Assembly (NCBI RefSeq): GCF_000213805.1 | Contig: NC_015556.1 | Coordinates: forward strand, 2,929,001 to 2,993,000 | Reading direction: 5' to 3' | DNA length: 64,000 bases | Source: Pseudomonas fulva 12-X | Lineage (GTDB): Bacteria; Pseudomonadota; Gammaproteobacteria; Pseudomonadales; Pseudomonadaceae | Notes under the pieces: generated by a model | Database searches by the model: none | What the model saw: the letters and a program-made list of their open reading frames with translations, nothing else | What the model was told of the DNA's origin: nothing | Program-made: the position numbers and the translations under genes | Part shown: one piece after another, positions 56,856 through 64,000 of the stretch | How positions within the stretch are numbered: position 1 is the first letter of the stretch | How the letters are laid out: every line of letters starts with the position of its first letter

Positions 56856-58634
56856 CTAGTGCTGCAAGTTGCCGTAGAGCTTGGCGTACAGCCCGCCTTC
56901 GGCGATCAACTGGCGGTGGTCGCCATCTTCGGCGACGCTGCCACCGTCGAATACCAGCACCCGATCAGCCTGCTTCACCGCGCTCAGACGGTGGGCGATG
57001 ATCAGCGTGGTACGGCCATTGAGGAACTGCGCCAGCGCCTGGTGCAGGGCGTACTCGGTGGCGGCGTCCAGGGCCGAAGTGGCTTCGTCGAGAATCACCA
57101 CCTTGGGATCGGCCAGCACCATGCGGGCGATGGCCAGGCGCTGGCGTTGGCCGCCGGACAGCCGCACGCCTGAGCGCCCGACAATGGTATCCAGCCCCTG
57201 GGGCAGCTGGCGTACGGTCTGCGCCAACTGGGCGATGGTCAGCGCCTGCCAGCAGGCCTCGTCGCTACGCTCACGCCCCATGCACAGATTGGCGCGCACC
57301 GTGTCGTTGAACAGCGCCGGGTGCTGCAGCACCACCGCCACGTGCTCGCGAATGGTCGACAAGCCGATCTCCTCCTGGCTGCTGCCGCCAAAGCGAATCA
57401 CCCCGGCCTGGGGCGTGTACAGGCCTAGCAGCAGCTGCACCAGAGTGCTCTTGCCGCCGCCGCTGGCACCGACGATGGCGACCTTCTCGCCCGGCGCGAT
57501 GGACATATCCAGCCCGCTCAGCACCGGTTCCTCGCCGTAGGCGAAGCTCAGGTCGCGGATCTCGATACCGACGGTTCCGCGGCCGACGAAGGGATCGGCG
57601 CCGCCCACGTAATCCGGCTCGTCGCGGCGGCCGAGCAGCTCGTTGATGCGGGTCAGCGCGCCTCCGGCGGCGTAGAAGGCGTACTGCAGGTTGAGCAACT
57701 GCTCCACCGGGCCGATCATGAACCACAGGTAGCTGAACACCGCGAGCATCTGGCCGATGGACAGGTCCGAGAACAGCACGGTAAGCATCGCCGCGGCGCG
57801 GAAGATGTCGATGCCGAACTGGAACAACAGGCCGCTGGCACGGTTCGAGGCATCGGTCTTCCATTGCGAGGCCACGGCGTAATCTCGCACTTCCCTGGCG
57901 CGCCCGCCGAGGCGGCCGAGAAAATAGCCCTGACGGTTGCCGGCGCGCACTTCCTGGATCGAATCCAGGGTTTCGGTCAGCGCCTGGGTGAAGCGCGAAG
58001 TGCTGTCGTTCTCGAGCTTCTTCAGATGTTTGACGCGCTTGCCCAGCTGCACCGTGGCGTAGATCACCAACGGGTTGAACAGCAGGATCAACAGCGCCAG
58101 CTTCCAGTGCATCCACACCAGAATCGCCGAGGTGCCGGCCAAGGTCAGCACGCCGACCAGAAAACGGCTGAGGGTTTCGCCGATGAATTTGTCCAGGGTG
58201 TCGAGATCGGTGACCAGGTGGGTGGTCACGGTGCCGCCACCGAGGCTTTCGTACTCGGCCAGGGAGATGCGCTTGAGCCGCTCGATCAGGCGGATGCGGA
58301 TGCGGTAGACGATGTCCTTGGCGAGCCGGGCGAACAGCCGCGCCTGTACCACGTTGAAGATCAGCGCGCCGCCACGCAGCAGGAAGGTCAGCCCCAGCAT
58401 CAGCAGGATGTAACCCACCGCGCCCTGCCAGGCCGCCGGCAGCAACAGATCCATGATGCGCAGCGCGGAGTTGCCATCGCCGAGCAGCACTTCGTCGACC
58501 AACAGCGGCAGCAACAAGGGAATCGGCACGCTGCACAGCGTCGCCAGCACGGCGACCAGGTTGGCGAGGATCAGCGCACGCTTGTGGCGCAGGGCCAGGC
58601 GACGGATTTCCGCCCAGCTCAGGCGATCAACCAT
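56856..58634 (-). CDS. ABC exporter with fused membrane and ATPase domains
   Basis: A 592-residue type IV (MsbA-like) half transporter. Six predicted helices span about residues 20-320 (LILANLVAVLATLCSVPIPLLLPLLVDEVLLG first). The nucleotide-binding domain follows: Walker A GASGGGKST (about 390), signature LSGGQRQRLAIARMVLADPK, Walker B VVILDEATSALD and the H-loop IIAHRLSAVKQADRV. Substrate unknown. The ATG at 58634 overlaps the DsbA-like gene by 8 bases, so translation is coupled. Confidence 0.9.
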   Translation of the reverse strand: MVDRLSWAEIRRLALRHKRALILANLVAVLATLCSVPIPLLLPLLVDEVLLGDGNSALRIMDLLLPAAWQGAVGYILLMLGLTFLLRGGALIFNVVQARLFARLAKDIVYRIRIRLIERLKRISLAEYESLGGGTVTTHLVTDLDTLDKFIGETLSRFLVGVLTLAGTSAILVWMHWKLALLILLFNPLVIYATVQLGKRVKHLKKLENDSTSRFTQALTETLDSIQEVRAGNRQGYFLGRLGGRAREVRDYAVASQWKTDASNRASGLLFQFGIDIFRAAAMLTVLFSDLSIGQMLAVFSYLWFMIGPVEQLLNLQYAFYAAGGALTRINELLGRRDEPDYVGGADPFVGRGTVGIEIRDLSFAYGEEPVLSGLDMSIAPGEKVAIVGASGGGKSTLVQLLLGLYTPQAGVIRFGGSSQEEIGLSTIREHVAVVLQHPALFNDTVRANLCMGRERSDEACWQALTIAQLAQTVRQLPQGLDTIVGRSGVRLSGGQRQRLAIARMVLADPKVVILDEATSALDAATEYALHQALAQFLNGRTTLIIAHRLSAVKQADRVLVFDGGSVAEDGDHRQLIAEGGLYAKLYGNLQH

Positions 58635-59259
58635 CGACGGCGTGCTCCAGCCAGCGCGCAAGCAATGGAGACAGCGCATCGAGCGGCTGATAGCCGTTGG
58701 TGAGCAGCGCCAGGCGCCCGCCGCTCTCGGCCAGCAAGGTCGGGAAGCCGGCGATGCCGAGATCCTGCACCCAGGTGAAGTCAGCGGCGGTGGCGCGGTG
58801 CTGGGCCTCGCTGTCGAAGGCCTCGGCGAACTCGATGCGCGGAATGCCGATTTCTTCGGCCAGTTGCACCAGGGTCGCGGCCAGGGTCACGTCGGCGCCC
58901 TGCTGATAGAACGCCCGCTGGATGCGTTGCGCCATCGGCCAGGCGCTCTGCGGGTCGAGATCACGCACGGTGACCACCGCGCGGCAGGCCGCCTCGGTGT
59001 CGTAACGCATGCCCAGCGGCAGCCCGGCATCGAAGTTGAACAGCTGGCCGGTGCTGGCGTTGACCGCCTGCCAGTAGCCCAAATAGCGCACCCGCGCCGC
59101 CGCGTCGATGGCCACCTGATCACGGCGCAGACCGCCGAGCACCAGTTGCATGGGCACGCCCCGCTCGGCAGCCTGGGCGGCCAGCGCCTCGACCACCGGT
59201 GCGAAGCCCCAGCACCAGGAACACATCGGATCCATTACGTAGAGCAGGCGCGCATCCAT
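58627..59259 (-). CDS. DsbA-family (FrnE-like) thiol oxidoreductase
   Basis: A 210-residue cytoplasmic DsbA-fold protein (no signal peptide). The active site is MDPMCSWCWGFAP, CxxC at residues 13-16, followed by helical insertion (IDAAARVRYLGYWQAVNAS) and the cis-Pro segment GIAGFPTLLAES. FrnE-like proteins are thiol-disulfide or polyketide-associated oxidoreductases. It lies 3 bases downstream of trhO and overlaps the ABC exporter gene, which suggests a shared unit, though no functional link is known. Confidence 0.85.
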   Translation of the reverse strand: MDARLLYVMDPMCSWCWGFAPVVEALAAQAAERGVPMQLVLGGLRRDQVAIDAAARVRYLGYWQAVNASTGQLFNFDAGLPLGMRYDTEAACRAVVTVRDLDPQSAWPMAQRIQRAFYQQGADVTLAATLVQLAEEIGIPRIEFAEAFDSEAQHRATAADFTWVQDLGIAGFPTLLAESGGRLALLTNGYQPLDALSPLLARWLEHAVDG

Positions 59260-59262
59260 GGC

Positions 59263-60204
59263 TCAGGCCTCGTTTTTCTGACGGGGATTGTTGCCCAGAG
59301 GATGGGGCTGATTACGCGCTTTCGCCAGTTCGATCTGCCGCTGACGCTCGCGGGCGCCCTCGCGGGTCTTCTCCGGCAGCGAATCCCAGCAATGCGGGCA
59401 GCTCACGCCCGGGCTGAAGAATTCCGAGGCACGGTCCTCGACCGATACCGGCGTGCGGCAGGCGTGACACTGGTCGTAGTCACCTTCGGACAGGTCATGG
59501 CGCACGGTCACGCGGTTATCGAACACGAAGCAGTCGCCCTGCCACTTGGTCTCCTCCTGCGGCACTTCTTCAAGGTATTTGAGGATACCGCCCTTGAGGT
59601 GATAGACCTCCTCGAACCCCTCGGTGAGCATATAGCTGGAGGCCTTCTCGCAGCGGATACCGCCGGTGCAGAACATCGCCACCTTCTTGTGCTTGCTGGG
59701 GTCGAAATGCTCGCGGATGTAGTCCGGGAACTCGCGGAACGACTTGGTCTTGGGATCGATGGCACCTTCGAAGGTGCCGATCGACACCTCGTAGTCGTTA
59801 CGCGTGTCGATCAGCAGCACCTCGGGGTCACTGATCAGCGCGTTCCAGTCCTTGGGCTCCACATAGGTGCCGACCCGCTGGTTGGGGTCAACGCCTGGCA
59901 CGCCCAGGGTGACGATCTCTTTCTTGAGTTTGACCTTGGTGCGGTAGAACGGCTGCTCGGCGCAGTACGACTCCTTGTGGTCAACGTCGGCCAGGCGCGG
60001 GTCGAGGGCGAACCAGGCGAACAGTGCGTCAATGCCCTCGCGGCTGCCGGAAACCGTGCCGTTGATGCCCTCCTCGGCCAGCAAAAGCGTGCCCTTGATG
60101 CCGTTGGCGACCAGGGTGTCGAGCAAGGGTTGGCGCAGCGCTTCGTAGTCCGGCAGAGACACGAACTTGTAGAGCGCCGCGACGACGATGGAATTGTCGG
60201 TCAT
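59263..60204 (-). CDS. trhO: tRNA uridine(34) hydroxylase TrhO (rhodanese-related)
   Basis: A 313-residue YceA/TrhO protein that installs the 5-hydroxyl of ho5U34 in tRNA with O2. The N-terminal acylphosphatase-like fold ([17 protein letters not shown]), the rhodanese domain with the active Cys179 in [13 protein letters not shown], and a C-terminal pair of CxxC knuckles (CHACRTP, CPHCWD) match the family. The [13 protein letters not shown] and RNDYEV segments are also conserved. Start ATG 60204. Confidence 0.94.
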   Translation of the reverse strand: MTDNSIVVAALYKFVSLPDYEALRQPLLDTLVANGIKGTLLLAEEGINGTVSGSREGIDALFAWFALDPRLADVDHKESYCAEQPFYRTKVKLKKEIVTLGVPGVDPNQRVGTYVEPKDWNALISDPEVLLIDTRNDYEVSIGTFEGAIDPKTKSFREFPDYIREHFDPSKHKKVAMFCTGGIRCEKASSYMLTEGFEEVYHLKGGILKYLEEVPQEETKWQGDCFVFDNRVTVRHDLSEGDYDQCHACRTPVSVEDRASEFFSPGVSCPHCWDSLPEKTREGARERQRQIELAKARNQPHPLGNNPRQKNEA

Positions 60205-60449
60205 TGCAGATTTCCTTCAGTAGTCGCCCTCGCAAAGGGCGGACCGTGGACAAAAAACAATACCGCCGCATGCCGCTGGTGAGGCCAGAGCACGGACAGG
60301 TGAATGTGGGCCGCGCAGTTTACTGGTCTTGGCCGCCCAGGTGTAGTGCGCGCCGCCGGAACGCCCGGTAGCGAGTATGGTCGAGAAAGAGTGGCGGCCT
60401 TAGGTGCCGTCATCGATCAACCCTATTGGCAGCCAGAGGAGAAACCGCC

Positions 60450-61463
60450 ATGAAAGCCGTCGTCGTGCGAGCACCCGCAGGCCTGGACAACATCGAAGTG
60501 ACCGATATCGCCGATCCCGGCCAACCCGGCCCCGGCGAGATTCGCGTTGCCCTGCACGCCAGCTCGCTGAACTTCCACGACCTGCTGGTGGCCAACGGCA
60601 GCATCCCCACGGCCGACGGTCGGGTGCTGATGTCCGACGGCGCCGGCGTGGTCGAGGCCGTGGGTGAAGGCGTGAGCGAGTTCCAGGTCGGCGATCACGT
60701 GGTGTCCGGGTTCTTCCCGCAGTGGCCCGACGGTAACGTCGGCGCGCCGGTCAGCAATTTCGCCGGCACGCCGGGCGACGGTATCGACGGTTTCGCCGCC
60801 CAGTACGCCGTGCGCGCCGCCAGCGCCTTTACCCATGCACCCAAGGGCTGGAGCCACGCCGAAGCAGCGACCATCACCACCGCGGGGCTGACTGCCTGGC
60901 GGGCGCTGGTGGTTGATGGCGGATTGAAGGCCGGCGACAGCGTGCTGGTGCTGGGCAGCGGCGGCGTATCCATCGCCGCCCTGCAGATCGCCAGGATGAT
61001 GGGCGCCACGGTGATCGCCACCTCCTCGTCAGATGACAAGCTCGAGCGCCTGCGCCAACTAGGCGCCGATCACACCATCAATTACCGGCAGACGCCGGAC
61101 TGGGGCAAACGCGTGCTGGAGCTGACCGATGGCCGCGGCGTGGATCAGGTGGTCGAAGTCGGCGGCCCGGGCACCCTGGCGCAATCGATCACCGCAGTGC
61201 GGGTGGGCGGTCATATCGCCTTGATCGGCGTGCTGACCGGGCGTCAGGGCGATGTGCCGACTGCTGTGCTGATGGCCAAGCAGGTACGCCTGCAGGGGCT
61301 GATCGTCGGCAGCCGTCGTCACCAGCAGGATTACATCCGGGCGCTGGAGCAATCCGGGGTACGCCCGATCCTCGACCAGAGCTTCGCGCTGGAAAACCTG
61401 GCCGACGCCTTCCGCCTGCAGGAAAGCGGCAGCCATTTCGGCAAGATCGTGGTCGAGTGGTAA
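60450..61463 (+). CDS. Medium-chain dehydrogenase/quinone oxidoreductase-like protein
   Basis: A 337-residue MDR-family NAD(P)-dependent oxidoreductase. The N-terminal GroES-like domain lacks the catalytic zinc cysteine of alcohol dehydrogenases (the equivalent loop reads SLNFHDLLVANG), so it is likely the zinc-free quinone-reductase type. The Rossmann domain has the VLVLGSGGVSIAALQIARMMGA motif (GxGxxG-like) near residue 170. Start ATG 60450 with AGAGGAG upstream. Substrate unknown. Confidence 0.87.
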   Translation: MKAVVVRAPAGLDNIEVTDIADPGQPGPGEIRVALHASSLNFHDLLVANGSIPTADGRVLMSDGAGVVEAVGEGVSEFQVGDHVVSGFFPQWPDGNVGAPVSNFAGTPGDGIDGFAAQYAVRAASAFTHAPKGWSHAEAATITTAGLTAWRALVVDGGLKAGDSVLVLGSGGVSIAALQIARMMGATVIATSSSDDKLERLRQLGADHTINYRQTPDWGKRVLELTDGRGVDQVVEVGGPGTLAQSITAVRVGGHIALIGVLTGRQGDVPTAVLMAKQVRLQGLIVGSRRHQQDYIRALEQSGVRPILDQSFALENLADAFRLQESGSHFGKIVVEW

Positions 61464-61469
61464 ATGCAT

Positions 61470-61501
61470 GTAGCCTGGGTTGAGCGAAGCGATACCCAGG
61501 G
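61470..61501. repeat. Intergenic repeat (GTAGCCTGGG type)
   Basis: GTAGCCTGGGTTGAGCGAAGCGATACCCAGGG, the most complete copy of the family, 7 bases after the stop of the dehydrogenase gene. Confidence 0.75.
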
Positions 61502-61529
61502 CTGCCTGACCAGGAGCGTTTACAGAGAA

Positions 61530-61555
61530 GTGCCCCTGCGCAAAAAGCGGGGCAC
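61530..61555 (-). terminator. Weak terminator-like hairpin downstream of bolA
   Basis: GTGCCCC (61530-61536) pairs with GGGGCAC (61549-61555) across a loop with five A; no strong T run follows, so it is either a weak terminator or an RNA-stabilising structure between the converging genes. Confidence 0.35.
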
Positions 61556-61562
61556 GCAGAAA

Positions 61563-61868
61563 TCAATGATCGTGCTTGCTGCCACCGCGGCAGGTCGGCG
61601 AATCCGGGGCCACACCCTGCAGCGACCATTCCTGAGGCGTGTAGGTGTGCAGGGCCAACGCGTGGATCTGGCCCATCAGCTCGCCCAGCGCGCCGTAGAC
61701 TTTCTGGTGGCGCTTGACGGCATTCAGGCCATCGAACTGCGGGCTGACGATCACCGCCTTGTAATGGGTTTCCAGGCCACGGCTGTGCATATGGCTTTCA
61801 TCCAGCACCTCGAGGTGCTCGGGTTGCAGGGCGGCGAAGGCATTACGCAGCAGGTCGATCTTGGGCAT
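61563..61868 (-). CDS. bolA: BolA family transcription-associated protein
   Basis: A 101-residue BolA-fold protein with the family pattern LEVLDESHMHSRGLETHYKAVIVSPQFDGLNAVKRHQKVYGALGELM (helix-turn-helix-like HxH core). In E. coli BolA controls morphology and partners with monothiol glutaredoxins in Fe-S trafficking. The His-rich tail (GGSKHDH) is unusual in appearance but seen in several homologues. Start ATG 61868; open frame upstream ignored. Confidence 0.92.
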   Translation of the reverse strand: MPKIDLLRNAFAALQPEHLEVLDESHMHSRGLETHYKAVIVSPQFDGLNAVKRHQKVYGALGELMGQIHALALHTYTPQEWSLQGVAPDSPTCRGGSKHDH

Positions 61869-61922
61869 TACGGGCTCCGGGGGTAAGGCGGTGGCCGACG
61901 CAAGGCCGGCCACATCGGGGTA

Positions 61923-62423
61923 TCAGGGCTTCTTGGCGCCCAGTTCGTTGCCCATGTCACTGAGCAGCTTGTTGACACCCGGCACAGCGCTTTCCAGCTT
62001 GGCCTGGGTGATCTGTGCGGATTGAGCGGTGAGCGCGGGCATCTGCTTGAGCACTTTCTGGCCCAGCGGCGACTGATAGAAAGCGATCAGATCCTTGAGC
62101 TCCTGCTCACTGAAATTGCTGGTGTACAGCTTGACCATCTCGGGCTTGAGCTTGTCCCAGCCGACCGCCTTGTCCAGCTCGGCGTTGGCCTTGGCCTGGT
62201 AGCTTTCCAGCACGGCTTTCTTGCTCTCCGGCGCCTTGGCCTCGGCGAAGCGCTGGGCGAACATCTGCTGCACCTGGGCGTAAACCGGCACCGCCAGCTT
62301 GTCGGCGTTGGCGAGCTGCAGGAAGCGCTCGGCATCAGCGGCGTGGCTGCGGGCATCGGCCAGCACCTGGGTGCTACCGACGGCCATCAGAGCGGCAATG
62401 CAGAGCGCGGGGATACGGGACAT
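61923..62423 (-). CDS. DUF2059 family periplasmic protein
   Basis: A 166-residue protein with a cleavable signal peptide (MSRIPALCIAALMAVGSTQVLA) and the DUF2059 helical domain (KLKPEMVKLYTSNFSEQELKDLIAFYQSPLGQKVLKQMPALTAQS). The family has no assigned function; a two-helix YFxSPxGQK motif recurs. Start ATG 62423. It lies 54 bases upstream of bolA on the same strand. Confidence 0.87.
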   Translation of the reverse strand: MSRIPALCIAALMAVGSTQVLADARSHAADAERFLQLANADKLAVPVYAQVQQMFAQRFAEAKAPESKKAVLESYQAKANAELDKAVGWDKLKPEMVKLYTSNFSEQELKDLIAFYQSPLGQKVLKQMPALTAQSAQITQAKLESAVPGVNKLLSDMGNELGAKKP

Positions 62424-62671
62424 CGGGGTACTCCTGAACACAAGGGTGAGGTGCTTTGACCGACAGCGGCGCATTTTGTGCCCCGGCACCCTGGCTCTCA
62501 AGCCTTTTCGCACGTTGCACGCTGCAACCTGGCTCCCATGAATGGCAGCTGATTAGCGCTAAATGTCTACTGGCGCATCCTTACGTCGACGCCCACACTG
62601 CCAGCACTTGCCTGCCGCCCTGGACAGCTGCATGCTCCGCGACTCTTTACCTGCACACATGGACGTGTCTG

Positions 62672-63682
62672 ATGAACAGCCCCTTCATTCCACCACCGCC
62701 GATCCCCCTGTGCAACGCGCACGGACGGCTCAACCCAGAGGCCGTCGGCTGGTCGGCACAACCTCGTGTCGACTGCTCCCTGCCCGGCAACCTGGGCCGT
62801 CGCAAGCGCTGGAACCACTGGAGCATCAGCACGCCCGACTGGACCCTGTCGCTGATCCAGGCCGACCTCGATTACGTCGGCTACGGCGCCGCCTACTTTC
62901 TCGACATGAACAGCGGCCAGCACGTGGCGCTCAATCAGTTGAGCCTGCTGGCCCGCGGCTGCAACCTGCCAGACACCCCGCTGGGCAGCCACGCCTTCGA
63001 GCACCAACGCCTGCAGCTGCATTTCAACGAATTTCCGGGCCGCGTGCGGCTGACCGCCACCTCGCCGAACATCGGCGGCCAGCCCCTGCATCTGGCGCTG
63101 GACATTCAGCGCCCCGTTCACCTGGAGTCGGTGAACCTAGTGGTGCCTTTCGGTAACAAGGGCTTTCACGCCACCTGCCGCCAGGTGGGCCTGCCGGTCA
63201 CCGGCAGCGTGCACCTGGGCGACAAGGACTATGAATGCACCAGCGGCCACAGCTTCGCTTCCATGGACTTCGGCCGTGGCGTATGGCCGCTGCATAGCCA
63301 CTGGACCCGAGCGGTGTTCGCCGCGCCCGGCGGCATTGGCGGCAATTTCGGCAGCGGCTGGACCGAGCACAGCGGCCTGACGGAAAACGCCCTGTGGTTC
63401 GGCGGCGCCCTGCTGCATCTGGAGCAGACCGTGCAGATCCAGCAGACGCGCAACGACCCGCTGGCGCCCTGGCAGCTGACCACCGACGATGGCCAGGTCG
63501 ACCTGACCTTCACCCCGCGCCAGGCCCATGTGGCCAAGCCGCGCCTCGGTTTTGGCCTGGCCTATGCAGACACCTACGAGTGGTTCGGCCAGTACGAAGG
63601 CCTGCTGCGCAATGCCCTGGGCGAACGCGTACCGGTACGCGCTGCCCAGGGCTGGATGGGCGACACACGCACGCGCTGGTAG
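62672..63682 (+). CDS. DUF2804 domain-containing protein
   Basis: A 336-residue protein of the DUF2804 family (PF10974), common in Pseudomonas and actinobacteria and without assigned function. The family blocks PLCNAHGRLNPEAVGWSAQPR, RKRWNHWSISTPDWTLSLIQADLDYVGYGAAYFLD and ASMDFGRGVWPLHSHWTRAVFAAPGGIGGNFGSGW are clear; a beta-rich fold is implied. No signal peptide. The ATG at 62672 opens the family homology; upstream codons lack it. Confidence 0.85.
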   Translation: MNSPFIPPPPIPLCNAHGRLNPEAVGWSAQPRVDCSLPGNLGRRKRWNHWSISTPDWTLSLIQADLDYVGYGAAYFLDMNSGQHVALNQLSLLARGCNLPDTPLGSHAFEHQRLQLHFNEFPGRVRLTATSPNIGGQPLHLALDIQRPVHLESVNLVVPFGNKGFHATCRQVGLPVTGSVHLGDKDYECTSGHSFASMDFGRGVWPLHSHWTRAVFAAPGGIGGNFGSGWTEHSGLTENALWFGGALLHLEQTVQIQQTRNDPLAPWQLTTDDGQVDLTFTPRQAHVAKPRLGFGLAYADTYEWFGQYEGLLRNALGERVPVRAAQGWMGDTRTRW

Positions 63683-63742
63683 TTGGAACGTGTAGTCTCC
63701 GGCGCAGCCTAACGAGCTTGACCAGCGACGGAGAGTCCCGCC

Positions 63743-64000
63743 ATGAGCCGTACCGAAACCGACAGCATCGGCCCCATCGAAGTCCCCGAAGATGCCTATT
63801 GGGGCGCCCAAACCCAGCGCTCGCGCATCAACTTCGCCATCGGCGAGGAGCGCATGCCGCTGGCGGTGGTGCATTCCCTGGCACTGATCAAGAAGGCCGC
63901 GGCGCGCATCAACGACCGTATCGGCGACCTGCCCCACGATATCGCCCGGCTGATCGAACAGGCCGCCGACGAGGTGATCGCCGGCCAGCATGACGAGCAG
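63743..64000 (+). CDS. fumC: Class II fumarate hydratase, N-terminal part (cut by window edge)
   Basis: The first 86 codons of an oxygen-stable fumarase (MSRTETDSIGPIEVPEDAYW start, then WGAQTQRSRINFAIGEERMPLAVV and IGDLPHDIARLIEQAADEVI). It catalyses fumarate to malate. The TCA enzyme would accept the fumarate made by the homogentisate pathway, though the two are not an operon. The gene continues to the right beyond the window. Confidence 0.93.
   Translation, partial: MSRTETDSIGPIEVPEDAYWGAQTQRSRINFAIGEERMPLAVVHSLALIKKAAARINDRIGDLPHDIARLIEQAADEVIAGQHDEQ

Noticed and set aside
59263..60204. trhO considered as a simple rhodanese sulfurtransferase
   Set aside because: The N-terminal domain and C-terminal cysteine knuckles match the TrhO/YceA family, not stand-alone rhodanese.
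58453..60282. 609-codon plus-strand frame over the DsbA-like and trhO genes
   Set aside because: Antisense shadow of two genes with clear active-site motifs.

Overview
The window reads as a chromosomal segment of a high-GC gammaproteobacterium of the Pseudomonadaceae. Gene content and order match Pseudomonas closely: ETF-QO / tatD-pilZ-holB-tmk-mltG-pabC-fabF-acpP-fabG-fabD-plsX-rpmF-yceD-maf at the left, tRNA-Val / thrS-infC-rpmI-rplT-pheS-pheT-ihfA-merR-like / tRNA-Pro in the middle, and katB-ankB. The families of intergenic inverted repeats are typical of Pseudomonas genomes. A P. mendocina/oleovorans/alcaligenes-type lineage is my inference; species cannot be fixed from this window alone.

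Layout. 1-14.2 kb: the end of ETF-ubiquinone oxidoreductase, small hypothetical genes, a TetR regulator divergent from a class-V PLP enzyme, a probable RgsA (P16) small RNA, then a long minus-strand run. That run joins TatD, PilZ, DNA polymerase III delta-prime, thymidylate kinase, MltG, aminodeoxychorismate lyase and the fatty-acid core (fabF, acpP, fabG, fabD, plsX) behind rpmF-yceD, with maf divergent. 15-24.1 kb: recC-recB-recD, translationally coupled by 4-bp overlaps. 24.2-33.2 kb: an accessory stretch with a 2-oxoglutarate oxygenase-like protein, katB-ankB, an HBM-type chemoreceptor, a DUF421 membrane protein with a zinc ribbon, a 31-residue membrane peptide, a lipoprotein and an APC permease.

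33.3-34.3 kb: a visibly AT-richer scar beside tRNA-Pro(GGG). It holds a small two-helix membrane protein gene and a broken piece of a type I restriction methylase (HsdM). 34.4-42.1 kb: the conserved translation/IHF block between tRNA-Pro and tRNA-Val, with infC probably starting at AUU. 42.6-50 kb: a PA2778/PA2779-type cysteine-peptidase lipoprotein pair, LysR/aldo-keto reductase, arfB, a YdjM-like membrane protein and a second chemoreceptor. 50.2-55.8 kb: an aromatic amino-acid permease and a complete tyrosine/homogentisate pathway (hpd-hmgA-fahA-maiA). Its hmgA and fahA are the short, divergent forms, and a near-perfect TyrR/PhhR-type box lies upstream. 56-64 kb: a membrane/coiled-coil protein, an ABC exporter overlapping a DsbA/FrnE-like protein and trhO, a medium-chain dehydrogenase, bolA, DUF2059 and DUF2804 proteins, and the start of fumC.

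No CRISPR array, rRNA operon, intact insertion sequence or prophage is visible. I found no clear new multi-gene system. The best leads are the divergent homogentisate cluster with its TyrR/PhhR-type box, the PA2778/PA2779 peptidase pair, and the restriction-modification scar at tRNA-Pro.
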